Assembly (NCBI RefSeq): GCF_000702165.1
Contig: NZ_JNKU01000004.1
Location: 1-64,000, forward strand
Length of the DNA: 64,000 bases
Source of the DNA: Sharpea azabuensis DSM 18934
Lineage (GTDB): Bacteria; Bacillota_I; Bacilli_A; Erysipelotrichales; Coprobacillaceae
Reading direction: 5' to 3'
Position 1 is the first letter of the stretch. The number at the start of each line of letters is the position of its first letter. Positions 40,115 to 49,548 of this stretch are shown here, in pieces. The position numbers and the translations under genes are program-made. Under the pieces are notes generated by a model. It ran no database searches. It had not been told where the DNA came from and worked only from the letters and a program-made list of their open reading frames with translations.

Positions 40115-40793
40115 AATGACTTTCTGGACTATAGAATGCTGTTCCGAAATGTAGTGTGATATAGCCAAGTTCATTTTCATTGAAATCTTTGTTGTAATGC
40201 TTTTTGACAATATTATTCAGAATTTCAGCACACTGATATTCCTTTTCATGACTGGCTGATACCATATCTACTAATGGGTTGTCCATTAACTGATTATTAT
40301 GTTTTAATCTCTCTAATGCAGGATAGAAATGTAATGTCATGCCTTTATAGAATGTGTCATTAAGCTTAAGATCAACACCAAGCTTATCTTTAATTTCATC
40401 AAGAGCCTCATCCATAATAGAACCCATTTCATCATCAATAATATCAAATGTAGAATTAAATTCTAAATCCCATTGATCAAGATTGGATAAATACATAGCT
40501 GCGGTATAGAAGTCAAGTTCACTTGCGCCTGTATTATAATCATCTGCCAATTCCATCACTAATTTCTTAGCGATAGGATATGTAGGTAAGTCTTTACAGC
40601 TTTCTAACTGTGAATGACTTGTCTGAATATAGTTACCTGATAATTCTCTTGTGATTGAGAGTGCGAGGTGGATGGCTAGATTTTCTTTGGCATTTTGTTC
40701 AACGGACAGATTATATTCTTCTATATATTTATCTATTTTTTTTGTGACATCTTTTTCGATATTTTCGAATTCTTTCTGTACTGTGATAGTCAT
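40113..40793 (-). CDS. PRD-only protein (two PTS-regulation domains)
   Basis: 226 residues that appear to be two PRDs and nothing else. PRD1 has NLAIHLALSITREL and YPIAKKLVMELADDY; PRD2 has GMTLHFYPALERLK and YITLHFGTAFY. The paired histidines of PRDs, normally phosphorylated by HPr or EII proteins, are present. There is no RNA-binding CAT domain and no HTH, so it lacks the output part of BglG/LicT or MtlR-type regulators. GAGGG is 8 bases before the ATG. It may act by protein contact. Confidence 0.7.
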   Translation of the reverse strand: MTITVQKEFENIEKDVTKKIDKYIEEYNLSVEQNAKENLAIHLALSITRELSGNYIQTSHSQLESCKDLPTYPIAKKLVMELADDYNTGASELDFYTAAMYLSNLDQWDLEFNSTFDIIDDEMGSIMDEALDEIKDKLGVDLKLNDTFYKGMTLHFYPALERLKHNNQLMDNPLVDMVSASHEKEYQCAEILNNIVKKHYNKDFNENELGYITLHFGTAFYSPESH

Positions 40794-40929
40794 ATAATAC
40801 CCTCTCTTTTGAAGTATGTATTGATTAACTTCGCTAGTACTATAACGATTTTTAGAGAGGTTGTCTATAGCTTTTTCGTAAAAAGGGCGTCTTTTTGTAA
40901 GCGTTCACACACTTATTTGAATGTGTCAC

Positions 40930-42012
40930 TTACTTTTTACTAAATTGAAGGTTAATATCACAATATTCAGCTTGGGTACCAAGTCTGAATGGGAATCCCC
41001 AGCTCCCCATCCCACTAGTGACAATGATATCTTCATGACCATATTGATGTTGTCCATAAGAATAATCAAAGTAAAGGTTCATGAAGATATTGCCGGGGAA
41101 GATCTGACCATTATGGGTATGACCAGAAAGCTGTAAGTCTGTAAAGTCATGGTATTTTTTATAACGATCGGGGTTATGATCAAGGGTGATTGTTGGGAGG
41201 CTCTTGTTCATGTTGGCGATAACTTGATTGATGTTGTAGTGGTCATGACTTGTATGGTCATTAAAGCCAACAATATTAAATTTTCCATCAACCTCAACAT
41301 ACTGATTACGTAAGTAATGAATATGATACTTGTTGAGGTCGTTCAGGAAGTTTGTATTCTTGCGGTAGTACTCATGGTTGCCGGCAATCGCATATGTGCC
41401 ATAGGTGCTTTTAAGATGACTGAAGGATTTAAGACATTGTGGAATTAGTGCATCCGGTGTATTTTCATCAAAGATATCCCCCACCATCAAGATGGCATCA
41501 TAATGTTCACCATTGACACGATTGACAAAGTTATCAACTGTCTTGAGATAAGAACCAGTACCAATATGAAAATCAGAAACAACACAGAGCTTTAAGTTTT
41601 TCATACTGCTTTGTTTATTGATGGTGACATCATAGTGATGACGCCTTTTCATATAGTGTTCAGTGAAGCCTGAAGCAGTTAAAGTAATTGTTAGAATGAT
41701 GATTAAGATATGGCCTTTACGAAATGGTTTATGACGAATAAATGTAAAGAGAAAGCGGTAAAGAACAATAATCAAGAAGAGAATATAGAGGAACCAGAGC
41801 TGTACCTGGGTCGCAATGACAAAATATTCAAAGAGAAGATTATTGGGATGAAAGTAGAACTTCAGCCATATGCCATTGCCAGAAAATAAGGCAATCAATA
41901 CAACAAGACATTTATAGAACAGGCTTTCTCTTTTTAAGAGATGTAAAAAGTAAAGCATTGGAATAATGACAAGTAAGATATAGAGTATGATTTGTACAAG
42001 TTTCAAGATCAT
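40930..42012 (-). CDS. Membrane-anchored metallophosphoesterase
   Basis: 360 residues. Four N-terminal hydrophobic segments precede a calcineurin-like domain with the metal motifs SDFHIG, GDIFDE, GNHEYY and SGHTHNGQ. Related proteins (YaeI/YkuE group) act outside the membrane on lipid or nucleotide phosphates. ATG at 42012 has GGAG 7 bases upstream; the open frame before it overlaps a TATAAT and is unlikely to be coding. Confidence 0.85.
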   Translation of the reverse strand: MILKLVQIILYILLVIIPMLYFLHLLKRESLFYKCLVVLIALFSGNGIWLKFYFHPNNLLFEYFVIATQVQLWFLYILFLIIVLYRFLFTFIRHKPFRKGHILIIILTITLTASGFTEHYMKRRHHYDVTINKQSSMKNLKLCVVSDFHIGTGSYLKTVDNFVNRVNGEHYDAILMVGDIFDENTPDALIPQCLKSFSHLKSTYGTYAIAGNHEYYRKNTNFLNDLNKYHIHYLRNQYVEVDGKFNIVGFNDHTSHDHYNINQVIANMNKSLPTITLDHNPDRYKKYHDFTDLQLSGHTHNGQIFPGNIFMNLYFDYSYGQHQYGHEDIIVTSGMGSWGFPFRLGTQAEYCDINLQFSKK

Positions 42013-42073
42013 CACCTCACTCCTATTATACAATATAAAATCAGCACTTATTCAAGATATTTGAAATGCTTCA

Positions 42074-42102
42074 TTGTATTTTCATACGCTTTGTGTTAGT
42101 AT
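42074..42102 (+). promoter_or_regulatory. Promoter of the lysine operon
   Basis: TTGTAT (42074-42079), 17-base spacer, TAGTAT (42097-42102) with a TG just upstream. Transcription would start about 42109, right before the riboswitch. Confidence 0.65.
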
Positions 42103-42109
42103 TTGCCTA

Positions 42110-42264
42110 AATAGAGGCGCGGGTGCTAAGAAGACAGTATCAATGTTTACAGACAGGTATTGTTGGAGGAGAAACCGCCGAAGGTTGAATGAGGCTGTAA
42201 ACTTGTTTTTCCTGGTGATTTAGAGAATATCTACTTCACTGTCACAGGAATGTGGAGTGCTATT
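42110..42264 (+). promoter_or_regulatory. Lysine riboswitch (L box)
   Basis: AATAG (42110) pairs with CTATT (42264) as P1. Conserved L-box pieces follow in order: AGAGGCGCGGGTGC, GACAGTATC, CCGCCGAAGG, CTGGTG, ACTGTCAC and GTGGAGTGC. A terminator follows within 20 bases, and the genes downstream make lysine. Lysine binding should favour P1 and termination. Confidence 0.92.
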
Positions 42265-42282
42265 GAACTTATATGTTTTTTC

Positions 42283-42315
42283 AAGTACAGTAGCCCTCAT
42301 CTATTGTACTTTTTT
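42283..42315 (+). terminator. Riboswitch-controlled terminator
   Basis: AAGTACAGTAG and CTATTGTACTT (G-U included) pair around CCCTCAT, then T4. It is the off-state stem of the L box. Confidence 0.85.
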
Positions 42316-42335
42316 ATATATCAGGAGGAATGACA

Positions 42336-42800
42336 ATGGATAAGAAGGTTATTACACGTGTTGAAATTGATGAAGACATTATTCAGGTAAGAATGAAGAA
42401 TGTTGAAAAGAATTCATTATTTGTCGGACAGATCTTTGGTGTACTAGCAAGTCATGATATTAATATCGATATGATTTCTAGTGCAAACTTAGAAAATGAA
42501 ATGCAGATTGATTTCACCTGTGAAGCTAAAGACCAGTCCAAACTTAATCAGGCCATAAAACAGATTTTAGAGGATCACCCACGAATGGAAGTGTATTCCA
42601 GCAAGAATACTGGTAAACTAGTAGTTGAGGGTGAAGATATGAAGGATGAATCCGGTGTAGCTGCAAGAGTCTTCCAGATTCTCGGTAAAGCCCAGATTCC
42701 TTTCTATCAGATCACGACAAGTGAAATCTCTATTTCTTTAGTTATTGATAAGAAATATCTCAAGAAGGCACAAAAAGAAATCAAGGAGGGAATTGAATAA
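42336..42800 (+). CDS. Stand-alone ACT-domain protein like the aspartokinase regulatory half
   Basis: 154 residues made of two ACT modules like the C-terminal regulatory part of aspartokinase (VGQIFGVLASHDINIDMIS in the first; SGVAARVFQILGKAQIPFYQITTSEISIS in the second). No kinase domain is fused or adjacent. AGGAGG is 7 bases before ATG at 42336. As first gene of a lysine-regulated operon it may act as a lysine- or threonine-binding subunit of a separate aspartokinase. Confidence 0.8.
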   Translation: MDKKVITRVEIDEDIIQVRMKNVEKNSLFVGQIFGVLASHDINIDMISSANLENEMQIDFTCEAKDQSKLNQAIKQILEDHPRMEVYSSKNTGKLVVEGEDMKDESGVAARVFQILGKAQIPFYQITTSEISISLVIDKKYLKKAQKEIKEGIE

Positions 42801-43699
42801 TGGCATTATTTGAAGGTAGTGCAGTTGCTATGATTTTGCCTATGCATGATGATGGCAGTATTGATTTTGAAGGATTTAAGAAACATGTACAACGTATGAT
42901 TGATGGTGGACAGCAGGCTGTTCTTGTCAATGGGACAACAGGTGAACCAGCAACGATTACATGGGAAGATGAACAGGAATTAACGAAGATTGCTGTTGAT
43001 ATGTGTAAAGGTACAAAGACTAAGGTTATTGCTGGTGGTGGTTCAAATAATACAGCTGTGGCTGTAGAAAAGGCAAAATTTAATGCCGCTGTTGGTGCTG
43101 ATGCCAACTTGGTCGTTACACCATACTACAATAAGACAAGCCAGCGTGGCTTAATTGATCACTATAAGACAGTGGCCGCAGCAGCCCCTGAATTACCACT
43201 CATTATGTACAATGTACCAGGTAGAACAGGCATGAAGATTAGTGTTGATACAGTTGTTGAATTAGCGAAAGTTCCTAATATTGTCGCTATGAAGGATGCT
43301 ACAGATGATATTGCTTATGCCATGGAAGTCTTAACACGTACAAGAGACATGGACTTTAATTTATATTCTGGCTGTGATGACAATATCTTGCCATTTATTG
43401 CTGCTGGAGGAAAAGGTGTGATCTCAGTTCTTGCTAACCTTTATCCAAGAGAAACAGAAATGTTTGCCCAATATGCATTAAAGGGAGACTTAGAAAAAGC
43501 AAGAGAAATGGCTTTAGATTTCAATGATGTTTCTAAGTACTTATTTATTGATACAAACCCAATTATGCCTAAGGCTGCATTAAAACATATGGGTTATATT
43601 GAATCAGAAGCATTAAGAAAACCACTTATTCCTACGACAAATGAGAATAAACAGTTGTTGTTTGATGCGATGAAATCTTTTGAAAGTAAAGGATGGTAG
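42800..43699 (+). CDS. dapA: 4-hydroxy-tetrahydrodipicolinate synthase
   Basis: 299-residue TIM-barrel lyase condensing pyruvate with aspartate semialdehyde. GTTGEPATIT binding loop, catalytic Tyr in MYNVPGRTG and Schiff-base Lys in VAMKDAT. The start overlaps the ACT gene stop by one base. Confidence 0.95.
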   Translation: MALFEGSAVAMILPMHDDGSIDFEGFKKHVQRMIDGGQQAVLVNGTTGEPATITWEDEQELTKIAVDMCKGTKTKVIAGGGSNNTAVAVEKAKFNAAVGADANLVVTPYYNKTSQRGLIDHYKTVAAAAPELPLIMYNVPGRTGMKISVDTVVELAKVPNIVAMKDATDDIAYAMEVLTRTRDMDFNLYSGCDDNILPFIAAGGKGVISVLANLYPRETEMFAQYALKGDLEKAREMALDFNDVSKYLFIDTNPIMPKAALKHMGYIESEALRKPLIPTTNENKQLLFDAMKSFESKGW

Positions 43700-43702
43700 T
43701 TT

Positions 43703-44449
43703 ATGAGAGTTATTGTTGTTGGATATGGTGTGATGGGAAAGAAGGTATGTAAGGCTGTTAATGAAGATGAGACATTAACACTTGCAGCAGTTGTATCTCC
43801 TGTTTTTGATCAAACACCAGAAGTCCCTTATTATACAAATATCAATGATGTGAAAGAAGAAGCTGATGCTGTTATTGACTTCTCACATCCTGCTAATTTA
43901 GAAAGCATTATGACTTATGTCCGTGCACATAAGATTCCTGTAGTTCTTGCGACAACGGGCTTTAGTGAAGAACAGCTTCAAGCTATTCATGACTTAGCTA
44001 AAGAAGTTCCTGTCTTCCAGAGCTATAACACATCTTATGGTGTTGCCATGCTTAACAAGATGGTCAAAGAATTTACACAGGATTTCTACAATCACAATTT
44101 TGATGTCGAGATTACTGAAGCTCATCATCATCGTAAGATTGATGCCCCTAGTGGTACAGCTGTAATGCTTTACAATACCGCAGCTAGCTCTATTGATGGT
44201 GCTCATCCTGTTTATGATCGTCAATCTAAACATGTCGCAAGAGAACATAATGAAATTGGTATTCAGTCTATTCGTGCGGGGACAATTTATGGTGAACATA
44301 CTGTTCTCTATGGTGGCGATGATGAACTGATCGAAATTAAACATACTGCCTTAAGCAGAGACATCTTTGCAAAAGGTGCAGTTAGCGCCTTGAAAGCTTT
44401 ATCACAAAAAGAAGTTGGATTCTATAACTTAGAAACACTATATAATTAA
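43703..44449 (+). CDS. dapB: 4-hydroxy-tetrahydrodipicolinate reductase
   Basis: 248 residues. NAD(P)-binding VVGYGVMGKKV at the N-terminus and the DapB signature EAHHHRKIDAPSGTA. It reduces the DapA product. It starts four bases after dapA. Confidence 0.95.
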   Translation: MRVIVVGYGVMGKKVCKAVNEDETLTLAAVVSPVFDQTPEVPYYTNINDVKEEADAVIDFSHPANLESIMTYVRAHKIPVVLATTGFSEEQLQAIHDLAKEVPVFQSYNTSYGVAMLNKMVKEFTQDFYNHNFDVEITEAHHHRKIDAPSGTAVMLYNTAASSIDGAHPVYDRQSKHVAREHNEIGIQSIRAGTIYGEHTVLYGGDDELIEIKHTALSRDIFAKGAVSALKALSQKEVGFYNLETLYN

Positions 44450-44470
44450 TACATGAGAGGAAATGCAAAA

Positions 44471-45784
44471 ATGGTATTACAAACACAATTTGCGGATATA
44501 AGAGGTAACGACCTCTATATCGATGGCGTTAAAGCCACAGACTTAGCGAAAAAATATGGTACTCCACTCTATGTTATGAGTGAAGGACATATCAGACATC
44601 AAATGAATGAACTCAAAGAGAAGTTCATGGACAAATATGAAAACACATTACCATTATTTGCATCCAAATCATTTAGCTGTCTTGCCATCTATAAACTTGC
44701 AAGTGAATATGGCATTGGAATTGATTGTGTCTCTGCAGGTGAAATCAGCATTGCCCTAAGAGCAGGCTTTGATCCTGATAAAATCTATTTCCATGGCAAC
44801 AACAAATTACCTAGTGAAATCGAATATGCTTTAAAACACGGGGTTACACACTTTGTCGTTGATAACTTCTATGAACTAGAATTATGTGACAAGATTGCAG
44901 GTGAATTAGATACTGTAGTTAAAGCAACAGTACGTGTTGTTCCAGGTATTAAAGCAGGTGGACATAACTTCATTCAGACTGGCCATGTTGATACAAAATT
45001 TGGCTTCTCTAGTCATTATGGTATTTATCTCAAAGCGATCAAAAAGATTCTTGATAGTAAGAATATGGAATTTGAAGGCTTACATGCCCATATTGGTTCT
45101 CAGGTCTTTGACCTCTATGCTTATATTTCAGCGATGCGTACATTTATGGGATTTGTTGATGAAATCTATAAGACATTTGGGGTTGTTGTTAGGAAGATCA
45201 ATGCTGGTGGTGGTTATGGTATTGCCTACAATAAGCTAGACCACCCTCTTGACTTTGAAACTATTACAGAAGAAATCATGAATGTCATCAGTGAAGCTTA
45301 TGAAAAACGTGGCTGGGAAAGACCAATGGTCTTAATTGAACCAGGTCGCTGGGTTGTCGGCAATGCCGGTATTACACTTTATACTGTTGGTGCGATTAAG
45401 GAAATTCCTGATGTACGTACATATGTATCCATTGATGGTGGTATGGCTGATAATATTCGTACCCCACTCTATGATGCAAAGTATGATGGCGTTGTAGCTA
45501 ATAAAGCTGGTGAGACAAAGACAAAAGTTGTCACAATTGCCGGTAAGTGCTGTGAGTCTGGGGACCTGATTTGTAAGGATCTCCATGTCACAGGCAATAT
45601 TGAAGCAGGTGATATCTTTGCCGTCTTCTCAACAGGTGCTTATAACTATACAATGTCATCTAACTACAACCAGTTACCTAAGCCAGCTGTTGTCTTTACG
45701 TATAAAGGTAAAAGTAAAGTTGTCATTAGAAGACAGACATTTGATGATCTTGTTGAATATGATGAAGATCAGGCATATGAGTAA
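44471..45784 (+). CDS. lysA: Diaminopimelate decarboxylase
   Basis: 437 residues, fold III PLP enzyme: PLP lysine in FASKSFSC, HIGSQ, GGGYGI, EPGRWVVGNAG, and CCESGD with the catalytic Cys. It makes L-lysine from meso-DAP. AGAGG precedes ATG at 44471, which I prefer over 44453. The DapB-to-DAP genes (dapH/D, dapL etc.) are elsewhere. Confidence 0.95.
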   Translation: MVLQTQFADIRGNDLYIDGVKATDLAKKYGTPLYVMSEGHIRHQMNELKEKFMDKYENTLPLFASKSFSCLAIYKLASEYGIGIDCVSAGEISIALRAGFDPDKIYFHGNNKLPSEIEYALKHGVTHFVVDNFYELELCDKIAGELDTVVKATVRVVPGIKAGGHNFIQTGHVDTKFGFSSHYGIYLKAIKKILDSKNMEFEGLHAHIGSQVFDLYAYISAMRTFMGFVDEIYKTFGVVVRKINAGGGYGIAYNKLDHPLDFETITEEIMNVISEAYEKRGWERPMVLIEPGRWVVGNAGITLYTVGAIKEIPDVRTYVSIDGGMADNIRTPLYDAKYDGVVANKAGETKTKVVTIAGKCCESGDLICKDLHVTGNIEAGDIFAVFSTGAYNYTMSSNYNQLPKPAVVFTYKGKSKVVIRRQTFDDLVEYDEDQAYE

Positions 45785-45788
45785 GCTT

Positions 45789-45811
45789 AAGGTCGAGCAA
45801 TCGACCTTTTT
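45789..45811 (+). terminator. Terminator of the lysine operon
   Basis: AAGGTCGA and TCGACCTT pair around GCAA, followed by T. Confidence 0.9.
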
Positions 45812-45916
45812 GTGTTGAAAAATGCAAAAATAAAAGCAAAAAAGACAACATAGAATCAATAATTATCATATATACTATAAGTAAGAAAGTATTAGCTATG
45901 GGAGGAGGTCATTATA

Positions 45917-46120
45917 TTGAAAGGGAAAACAAGAGCTAATATCTTATCCGTCATTATGTTTGCCTATCCATTAGTATTGGTTCTAATGCGTACATTAGGT
46001 GAAAAGCTATCTTGGTCTTTAGAGGTAGAAGTCATTATTACACTTCTGATCCTTATCCCAATCTTAATCTTTGTAGACAGGCAGTTTAAAAAGATTAAAG
46101 AAGAACTGAATCAAAAATAA
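45917..46120 (+). CDS. Small two-segment membrane protein (TTG start)
   Basis: 67 residues with membrane segments at about 9-27 and 37-55 and a charged tail. GGAGGAGG is 8 bases before the TTG. Single-gene unit with its own terminator. No family recognised. Confidence 0.6.
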   Translation: MKGKTRANILSVIMFAYPLVLVLMRTLGEKLSWSLEVEVIITLLILIPILIFVDRQFKKIKEELNQK

Positions 46121-46126
46121 TAACAG

Positions 46127-46149
46127 AAAGTCCAAATTATGGACTTTTT
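46127..46149 (+). terminator. Terminator of the 67-residue membrane gene
   Basis: AAAGTCCA and TGGACTTT pair around AATTA, with T-rich tail. Confidence 0.85.
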
Positions 46150-46208
46150 CTTTTATACATATTTCAAATGAAACTAAATGTGTTAGAATACAAAAGAGGT
46201 AAAACAAT

Positions 46209-46955
46209 ATGAAAGAAAGACAAAATCGTATTCTTGACGCTCTTACAAAGCATGAAAAACTAGAAGTCAAAGAACTTGCAGAAATGATGGAAGTTTCCCA
46301 AGTCACTATTCGTAAAGACTTAGATGCCCTAACACAACAAGGTCTCATTATCCGTAATCATGGCTATGCGACATTAAATAACAGTGATGATATGAATAAT
46401 AGATTAGCGTATCACTATGAAATGAAACAGCGCATAGCTAAGAAAGTATGTGAAGATATCCATGATGGTGAAACCATCATGATAGAATCAGGTTCTTGTT
46501 GTGCACTCGTTGCATTAGAGATTGCCCAAAGCAAGAAAAACATCACCATTATTACTAACTCAGCTTTCATTGCTGATTACATACGTAATGAAGAAGTTAA
46601 AGTTATCTTGCTTGGTGGTGAATATCAAGCATCATCCCAGGTTCTTGTTGGACCAATCACAATAAATAATGCCAAGAATTTCTTTGTCGATAAGTACTTT
46701 ATTGGTGCAGATGGCTTTTCAGAGAAATCAGGCTTTACAGGAAAGGACTATTTACGCGCTGAGACTGTCAGAGAAATGGCAAAACAGGCAACCCAGGTTA
46801 TAATCGTGACAGAAAGTGAGAAGTTTGGCCATATCGGTACAGTCAATCTCCTGGATACAAAAAATGTCGCTAAGGTTTACACGGATACCCATATTCCTCA
46901 AGAAGATGAAATCTATCTCAATGAAATGAATGTAGAAGTCATCAAAGTTGACTAA
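46209..46955 (+). CDS. DeoR-family transcriptional regulator
   Basis: 248 residues. DeoR HTH at the N-terminus (ILDALTKHEKLEVKELAEMM; VSQVTIRKDLDAL) and a DeoRC sensor domain (ESGSCCALVALEIA; ADGFSEKSGFT). These repress sugar-catabolic genes and respond to a sugar phosphate. No obvious target beside it, so it may act elsewhere. Confidence 0.9.
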   Translation: MKERQNRILDALTKHEKLEVKELAEMMEVSQVTIRKDLDALTQQGLIIRNHGYATLNNSDDMNNRLAYHYEMKQRIAKKVCEDIHDGETIMIESGSCCALVALEIAQSKKNITIITNSAFIADYIRNEEVKVILLGGEYQASSQVLVGPITINNAKNFFVDKYFIGADGFSEKSGFTGKDYLRAETVREMAKQATQVIIVTESEKFGHIGTVNLLDTKNVAKVYTDTHIPQEDEIYLNEMNVEVIKVD

Positions 46956-46982
46956 GAGTGCTATATAAAGTAGCACTTTTTT
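46955..46982 (+). terminator. Terminator of the DeoR gene
   Basis: AGTGCTA and TAGCACT pair around TATAAAG, then T5. Confidence 0.85.
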
Positions 46983-47058
46983 CATACATTTTAAGCAATC
47001 TAAATTTTACTTTTGTTTAATAAGAATGTTGTTTGTTCAAAGCCTATTCAATAATAGC

Positions 47059-47090
47059 TTTTTTTATTCTTATAGGCTGTTGCACTTATT
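47059..47090 (-). mobile_element. Orphan IS30-type left end
   Basis: On the minus strand AATAAGTGCAACAGCCTATA and the next 11 bases match the left end of the intact IS30 element at 57598-57628 with one difference. No transposase follows, so only an end is left from an old insertion or deletion. Confidence 0.65.
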
Positions 47091-47131
47091 GTGATAATTT
47101 ATCTTGTGGAAAAAGCGTGATAGAGGGCGCG

Positions 47132-47166
47132 AAAAAATGAGTAATACCTTACGGTGATGCTCATTT
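47132..47166 (-). terminator. Probable terminator of rpoN
   Basis: On the minus strand AATGAGCATCACC and GGTATTACTCATT pair imperfectly around GTAA and run into T6. It is about 60 bases after the rpoN stop. Confidence 0.65.
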
Positions 47167-47225
47167 AGCAGGGACTTTCAACATTCTGTCCTTGACTTTT
47201 GAACCAGTTTAGATAAGCCACTGAC

Positions 47226-48449
47226 TTATTTAATAGCCTTACGTTTAGTAGACGAAGGAATATTCAATTGTTGTCTATACTTGACAATTACTCGACGTGA
47301 ACAATGTAGTTCTAATTCTTCTAGTTTTTTAAGAATCTGATTATCCGAAAGTGGATGTTCTTTATCTTCACTATCAACTAATTCCACAATAGCCTTTTTA
47401 ATAGAATCACTACTATCCCCTGAGGCAGTTTGAGAAACAAGAAGTTGTTTAAGAGGATAAACCTCACCATTATAGCTGTAGTACTTATTATTTAATGTAC
47501 GTGAAATAGTAGATTCATGGAATCCTGTTTCACTTGCAAGTTGTGATAAAGTACATGGATATAACTCATCATCGTATAAGAAATAACCACTTTGGATATG
47601 AACTAAAGCATTTGCGACAAATAATATTGTTTGATTTCTCTTTGTAAGATTTTCAATTAAGAAATGTGCATCATTAAAATAAGCTTTCATATTCTCATCA
47701 TTCTTTACCTTCTCATAAAGAAGATTATTTACTATGAGTTCAGGTTGATTGATAGGGGTAATCATGATATTGGAATCTTCTACCTCTATTAAAATATCTG
47801 GTGAGATATAATCATCCTGGGATGAACTATACATATTACATGGGAAAGGATTACAAGAACGTATTTCATAAAATAAATGGTCTATTTCTTCTTTTTTCAA
47901 TCCTGTTTTCTGTTTAATGAGTGAATAGTTCTGAGTTAAGATCACATCCTGATAATCTCTAAATAGTGTATAGCTTTTTGTTTTATTATTATTTTTTAAT
48001 TGAATGATAATTGAATCAATCGCATCAGCTGCACCAACACCATTTGGTTCAAAAGAATGTAATATATCTAAATGAGCATTAAGAATTTCTCTATCTATAT
48101 TCAAGTCAGTGATATATTGATCAATAGGGTAGGATAAGAACCCACTATCGTCTAATGATTCAATCAAATAATCCATCAAATCTTCATTATATGGACGAGT
48201 ACATGCACTTAATTGTAAATAGAGATCATCTTTTAAAGAACGTTTATTAGAAATACTTTCAATAAACTGCTGTGTATCATAGTTTTTAGGTGATTTCAGT
48301 TCTAAAAAAGGATTGGTTTCTAATACTTGTTGAACAACTTTATTGATATCATCAATGTTGTCAGTAAGGAAATCTAACGATTTTAATAGTTTTTGATTTA
48401 ATTTTAATGTTTGCTTTAATGTTTGAATATATTGCATTTTTTGTTTCAT
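47226..48449 (-). CDS. rpoN: RNA polymerase sigma-54 factor
   Basis: About 407 residues. Region I is Gln/Leu-rich and binds activators (KQKMQYIQTLKQTLKLNQ), then the core-binding domain, a HTH (SQLASETGFHESTISRTLNN) and a C-terminal RpoN box SRRVIVKYRQQLNIPSSTKRK-like segment. ATG at 48455 is also possible; GAGGGTGG has better spacing to 48449. It lies divergently from a LevR-type activator whose target PTS has a -24/-12 promoter. Confidence 0.9.
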   Translation of the reverse strand: MKQKMQYIQTLKQTLKLNQKLLKSLDFLTDNIDDINKVVQQVLETNPFLELKSPKNYDTQQFIESISNKRSLKDDLYLQLSACTRPYNEDLMDYLIESLDDSGFLSYPIDQYITDLNIDREILNAHLDILHSFEPNGVGAADAIDSIIIQLKNNNKTKSYTLFRDYQDVILTQNYSLIKQKTGLKKEEIDHLFYEIRSCNPFPCNMYSSSQDDYISPDILIEVEDSNIMITPINQPELIVNNLLYEKVKNDENMKAYFNDAHFLIENLTKRNQTILFVANALVHIQSGYFLYDDELYPCTLSQLASETGFHESTISRTLNNKYYSYNGEVYPLKQLLVSQTASGDSSDSIKKAIVELVDSEDKEHPLSDNQILKKLEELELHCSRRVIVKYRQQLNIPSSTKRKAIK

Positions 48450-48599
48450 ATTCATCCACCCTCACTATTATAGGTAGTGTCAAAAGTTTGCATGATGCAA
48501 TGAACATTCACTACCCCTCAATGTTCTCTATATAAGCAGCTGTTAACTGTACTTATCCTGTCAGGTTTATGTTTTTCCAAAACAAAAATGGATTATCCG

Positions 48600-49212
48600 T
48601 GCTATACTTGTTAGCAACTAAACCATCAAGAAAGACGGATAACCCACATGGCTAGTAAAACACAGATTAAGAAAGTAATTGATAAATTCTCTAAGCAGAA
48701 TTTCAAGTTCCTTAAGTTCATTGAGCTTCTGCTTCTCGTGAAGAACATTCCTGAAAACGTCAGTAACGCTCTCAAGGACACTGACCTCATCTATCACATT
48801 GATGAAGCGCACAATCATATCTCATGGATCATCGATTACTTCGACAGAAAAATCAATCCTGCCGTAAGATCTGGGCACGGTCACTTGGATCTAAGGAACG
48901 CATGCAGGAGTATGCCGACTTTACCGTTGACAGCAGGCCTCCTGTGTTCAGAAAACCTGAATCCCAGACATACAGGCAGATGAGCTTCGATGACTACAAC
49001 AGGGAGCACATTGAAAAGCACGGAGAGCCAATAAGAGAAGTCAGACGCCTCAGCGTGACACCCTCAATGCCGTCAAGTCCATTCACGACGTACTCATGCA
49101 CTACGATGAGATTCCTGACGACCTGGTGTTCATAACCGATGGGAACCCCATCTACAATGCAGATCAGCTCTTCTACCATATCAATGGCACTGACTATGCA
49201 ATGGAGTTCTAG
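48600..49212 (+). pseudogene. Frameshifted DDE-type transposase relic
   Basis: Three frames in succession make one protein: MASKTQIKKVIDKFSKQNFK from 48648, then RKIWARSLGSKERMQEYADF from about 48865, then HDVLMHYDEIPDDLVFITDG from about 49080, ending in a stop at 49212. The VFITDGNPIY segment with its Asp looks like a DDE transposase core. The stretch is visibly richer in G and C than its neighbours. The following 49213-49500 holds no gene I can see. Confidence 0.65.
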
Positions 49213-49548
49213 CATGAAGATTTCCTGAACATATGCTTGCCGGAAATAGCCTCCGGACAGACGATACCTTCATTATGCCCTGTTTCGGACGCTTTTTATC
49301 TTTTCAGCAGATGCATTGAATTTAGCAATTTTCAAAATCAAGTTGAAACCAGTTTTGGAAGAACTATCTGAGTGAATTTAGTCATGAAACAGGCACCTGA
49401 ACCTGGTTTTCATAAACTGTTTACTCTACCGATTATATAGCAAAATTCGTGCCAATTATTATCTAGATATTTATCAAAATAGTATACCGAATAACTATTG
49501 TTGCTCACATGTTTTATTTGTTTTATCATGAACTATGAGGTGATTTCA

